Origin: Thauera propionica
GTDB taxonomy: Bacteria > Pseudomonadota > Gammaproteobacteria > Burkholderiales > Rhodocyclaceae
Direction: 5' to 3'
Length of the DNA stretch: 64,000 bases
NCBI RefSeq assembly: GCF_002245655.1
Contig: NZ_NOIH01000007.1
Coordinates: 372,001-436,000, forward strand
The notes under the pieces were generated by a model. The model did no database searches. It was not told the DNA's origin and saw only the letters and a list, made by a program, of their open reading frames with translations. Numbering within the stretch: position 1 is the first letter of the stretch; each line of letters begins with the position of its first letter. Made by a program: the position numbers and the translations under genes. Shown here piece after piece: positions 61,498-64,000 of the stretch.

Positions 61498-63642
61498 CTA
61501 TCCGCGACGCCAGGTGTGGAAGCGTTCCACCCATTGCAGCAGGCGCTCGGGTGCGTGTGCCCGCTTCCAGTTGCCGGCGACGTACTTATTGGCTTCGGCC
61601 AGGGTCGGATAGATATGGATGGTGCCGAGGATGCGGTTCAGCCCGATGCCCTGCTTCATCGCCAGCACGTACTCGGCGATGAGGTCGCCCGCGTGCTCGC
61701 CGACGATGGTCACCCCCAGGATGCGGTCCCTGCCCGGCACCGTCAGCACCTTGATGAAGCCGTGCGCCTCGCTGTCGGCGATGGCGCGGTCGAGGTCGTC
61801 GATGCCGAAGGTGGAGAGCTCGTAAGCGATGCCCTGTTCGCGGGCCTCCTGCTCGTTAAGCCCGACGCGGGCAACCTCGGGCTCGATGAAGGTGGCCCAG
61901 GGGATGACACGGTAGTCCGCCCTGAAGGTCTTGATCGGGTCGAACAGCGCGTTGACCGCGGCATACCAGGCCTGATGCGCTGCGGTGTGGGTGAACTGGT
62001 AAGGTCCGGCCACGTCGCCCGCAGCGTAGATGCTCGGGTAGTTGGTCTGCAGCAGCGCATTCGTCTCGATCGTGCGTCCGCAGCGCACGCCGAGTTCCTC
62101 CAGCCCGTAGCCCGTCAGATTGGCGCTGCGCCCGAGCGCGATCAGCACGGTGTCGAAGGCAATGCGCACCTCCTCGCCCGCATGCTCGGCGATCAGGATC
62201 TTCTGTTCGCGGTCCTTGATGAAGGCCTTGGCCTGGTGCTGAAGGCGCAGGTCGATGCCCTCGTGGCGAAAGCGCTGCATCACCAGCTCGGACACGTCCG
62301 CGTCCTCGCGCGACAGCAGGCGCGGCCCGCGCTCGACCTGAATGACCTGGGCGCCGAAGCGGGCGAAGGCCTGTGCCAGCTCGCAGCCGATCGGTCCGCC
62401 GCCCAGCACCAGCAGGCGGCGCGGCAGCGCGCGCAGCGACCAGACGGTGTCGGAGGTGAGATAGCCCATGTCCTCGATGCCCGGCAGTTCGGGCACCGTC
62501 GGTCGCGCGCCGGTGGCGATGACGATGGCGCGCGTCGTAAGGCGTCGGCGCTCGCCGTCGGCGGTGTCGATCTCGACTTCCCACGGCGACACGATGCGCG
62601 CGGCGCCCTGCACAACATCGACCCCCAGCCCGGTGTAGCGCTCGGCCGAGTCGTGCGGCTCGACCTGGGCGATGACGCGCTGCACGCGTTCCATGACTTC
62701 GGCGAAGTCGAAACGCGCATCGGCCGCGGCAATGCCGAACTCGGACGCGCGGGAGACGTGCGACAGGAACTTCGCCGAGCGGATCAGCGCCTTCGACGGC
62801 ACGCAGCCGGTGTTGAGGCAGTCGCCGCCCAGCTTGTGGCGCTCGACCAGCGTCACCTTGGCCCTGACGGCCGCGGCGATGTATGACGTGACCAGACCTG
62901 CGCTGCCACCGCCGATCACCACCAGGTTGCGGTCGAACCGCCTCGGCCGGGGCCAGCGCGCATTGACCCGGTTGCGGCGGATGCGCTCCACCACGCGCCG
63001 CGCAAGCAGCGGGAACACGCCGAGGATGGCGAACGAGCCGAGCAAGGCGGGCGACAGGATGCCGCCCAGGCTGTCGATGCGTGCGAGCTGGGTGCCAGCA
63101 TTCACATACGCCACGGTGCCCGCGAGCATGCCGAGCTGGCTCACCCAGAAGAAGGTCCAGGTGCGCATCGCCGTCAGGCCCAGCAGCAGATTGACCAGGA
63201 AGAAGGGAAACACCGGCACCAGGCGCAGCGTGAACAGGTAGAACGCACCCTCGCGCTTGATGCCCTCGTCGATGGCCGCCAGGCGCCGGCCGAAGCGCTG
63301 CCCGACCCAGTCACGCAGCAGGAAGCGCGCGATGAGAAAAGCCGCGGTGGCGCCCAGGGTCGACGCGAAGGAGACGATCACGGTCCCCCACAGCACCCCG
63401 AAGACGGCGCCACCTGCCAGCGTCAGCAAGGCCGCGCCGGGTACCGACAATGCCGTGACGAGCACATAGATGACGAAGTAGAGGGCGACACTCGAGACCG
63501 GGTTGTGGTCACGATAATCCGCGATGGCGGCCTGCTGCGCCTTGAGCGTCTGCAGGTTGAGGTACTGGCCGAGATCGAACAGGAAGAAGCTGCCGATCGC
63601 GGCGGCGAGGACTACGAGGACGGTGAGTTTGCGCGGATTCAT
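61498..63642 (-). CDS. TVP38/TMEM64 membrane domain fused to mercuric reductase-like flavoprotein
   Basis: A 714-residue fusion. The N-terminal 225 residues form a DedA-like TVP38/TMEM64 membrane domain (helices from about 7-23, 50-110, 135-185 and 195-215, with the LRLVPVFPFFLVNLLLGL core). From about 238 a pyridine nucleotide-disulfide oxidoreductase follows: FAD motif VVIGGGSAGLV, redox-active pair C275/C280 in GGDCLNTGCVPSK, NAD motif VLGGGPIGCELA and IYAAGDVAG. The C-terminal HIYPTLAEANK has one His of the usual pair changed. It is related to mercuric and dihydrolipoamide reductases but lacks the C-terminal Cys pair that binds Hg. It sits 20 bases from arsS, so a membrane-linked redox role in arsenic handling is suggested. 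Confidence 0.9.
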   Translation of the reverse strand: MNPRKLTVLVVLAAAIGSFFLFDLGQYLNLQTLKAQQAAIADYRDHNPVSSVALYFVIYVLVTALSVPGAALLTLAGGAVFGVLWGTVIVSFASTLGATAAFLIARFLLRDWVGQRFGRRLAAIDEGIKREGAFYLFTLRLVPVFPFFLVNLLLGLTAMRTWTFFWVSQLGMLAGTVAYVNAGTQLARIDSLGGILSPALLGSFAILGVFPLLARRVVERIRRNRVNARWPRPRRFDRNLVVIGGGSAGLVTSYIAAAVRAKVTLVERHKLGGDCLNTGCVPSKALIRSAKFLSHVSRASEFGIAAADARFDFAEVMERVQRVIAQVEPHDSAERYTGLGVDVVQGAARIVSPWEVEIDTADGERRRLTTRAIVIATGARPTVPELPGIEDMGYLTSDTVWSLRALPRRLLVLGGGPIGCELAQAFARFGAQVIQVERGPRLLSREDADVSELVMQRFRHEGIDLRLQHQAKAFIKDREQKILIAEHAGEEVRIAFDTVLIALGRSANLTGYGLEELGVRCGRTIETNALLQTNYPSIYAAGDVAGPYQFTHTAAHQAWYAAVNALFDPIKTFRADYRVIPWATFIEPEVARVGLNEQEAREQGIAYELSTFGIDDLDRAIADSEAHGFIKVLTVPGRDRILGVTIVGEHAGDLIAEYVLAMKQGIGLNRILGTIHIYPTLAEANKYVAGNWKRAHAPERLLQWVERFHTWRRG

Positions 63643-63662
63643 CCGGATGCCTGCCAATGCGC

Positions 63663-64000
63663 TCAATGCTCGAGCGCGCCGCCACAACTGCTCCCCTGCC
63701 CGGCGGTGCAGCCATAGCAATGCTCGCCAACCCGGATTTCTCCGTCCTCCAGGCCATCACCCAGAAGATCCGACAGACGCGTGACCTGTGACCGGGCGCC
63801 GAGCGGCAGCCCGAGCATCTGATTGAAGTCACAGTCGTGCACCTGCCCCTGCCAGCTGACCGACACCAGCGCCCGGCACATCACCCCGCCCAGGTTCTCC
63901 AGCCGGTGAGCGCCCTTGAGCAAGGCCATGTAGTCCTCGAACTGCCCGCGCGAAACGAGCTGACTGCCGAAGCGCTGGATGGGCATGTTGGCGAGCGCGA
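63663..64000 (-). CDS. arsS: Arsenosugar biosynthesis radical SAM protein ArsS, C-terminal part
   Basis: The frame is open to the window edge, so only the last 112 residues are seen. The segments ANMPIQRFGSQLVSRG, LENLGGVMCRALVSVSWQG, VHDCDFNQMLGLPLG and HCYGCTAGQGSSCGG are diagnostic of the ArsS C-terminal cysteine-rich domain. ArsS transfers the 5'-deoxyadenosyl group of SAM to dimethylarsenite in the first committed step to arsenosugars. The radical SAM CxxxCxxC domain lies outside the window. It heads the minus-strand cluster that continues to 58136. Confidence 0.92.
   Translation of the reverse strand, partial: ALANMPIQRFGSQLVSRGQFEDYMALLKGAHRLENLGGVMCRALVSVSWQGQVHDCDFNQMLGLPLGARSQVTRLSDLLGDGLEDGEIRVGEHCYGCTAGQGSSCGGALEH

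Overview
The window is 64 kb of GC-rich, gene-dense bacterial chromosome. Gene content and order suggest a facultatively anaerobic betaproteobacterium of the Rhodocyclales, of Thauera/Azoarcus type. The pointers are a complete isc operon followed by cysE, a torECAD trimethylamine N-oxide (TMAO) respiration cluster, lexA-imuA-imuB, an Na+-NQR maturation factor and several c-di-GMP enzymes. This assignment is an inference from gene content; no rRNA or tRNA gene was seen. I found no insertion sequence, prophage or CRISPR array, and no stretch over 300 bases lacks a gene.

Layout. 1-2.2 kb: end of dapE, prmB with a histidine-rich leader, and a response regulator. 2.2-9.1 kb: minus-strand isc operon in the order iscR, second cysteine desulfurase, iscS, iscU, iscA, hscB, hscA, fdx, iscX. 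Two tandem IscR-like sites lie over its promoter, and a third lies upstream of cysE. 9.1-26.4 kb: mostly housekeeping genes (cysE, trmJ, suhB, a PHB-depolymerase-like esterase, mutS, nqrM, dnaQ, rnhA, gloB, mltD, a double-ATPase ABC protein, slyD, a peroxiredoxin, an alcohol dehydrogenase). 26.4-29.3 kb: SOS mutagenesis operon lexA-imuA-imuB behind a perfect SOS box. 29.4-33.4 kb: a membrane protein, a MATE exporter, and arsR-arsC-arsH with no As(III) pump gene beside them. 33.4-41.1 kb: M61 peptidase, PAS-PAS-GGDEF-EAL protein, VF530-like protein, lipocalin, trmA, a metallo-beta-lactamase (MBL) fold protein with altered zinc motif, and a DUF2789 protein. 41.1-47.3 kb: torE-torC-torA-torD, then a hemerythrin-GGDEF protein. 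47.3-51.5 kb: a flavin reductase, an aminotransferase/MarR divergent pair sharing a palindromic control region, and an EAL-CBS-GGDEF protein. 51.7-57.1 kb: a three-gene operon encoding a patatin phospholipase, a 1013-residue protein ending in a CHAT-like (caspase-type) protease domain, and an MBL hydrolase. 57.2-64 kb: a carboxylesterase, then a minus-strand cluster of the arsenosugar (radical SAM/ArsS) type whose arsS runs off the window end.

The most interesting locus is the patatin/CHAT/MBL operon. It has the make-up expected of an anti-phage or other conflict system: a putative membrane-lipid effector, a putative signal-activated protease and a metal-dependent hydrolase. I cannot assign it to a named system. 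Other points to follow are the IscR-like site that may join cysE to the Fe-S regulon, the imuAB cassette without adjacent dnaE2, two separate arsenic loci in one window, and a perfect 18-bp inverted repeat upstream of the tor operon.
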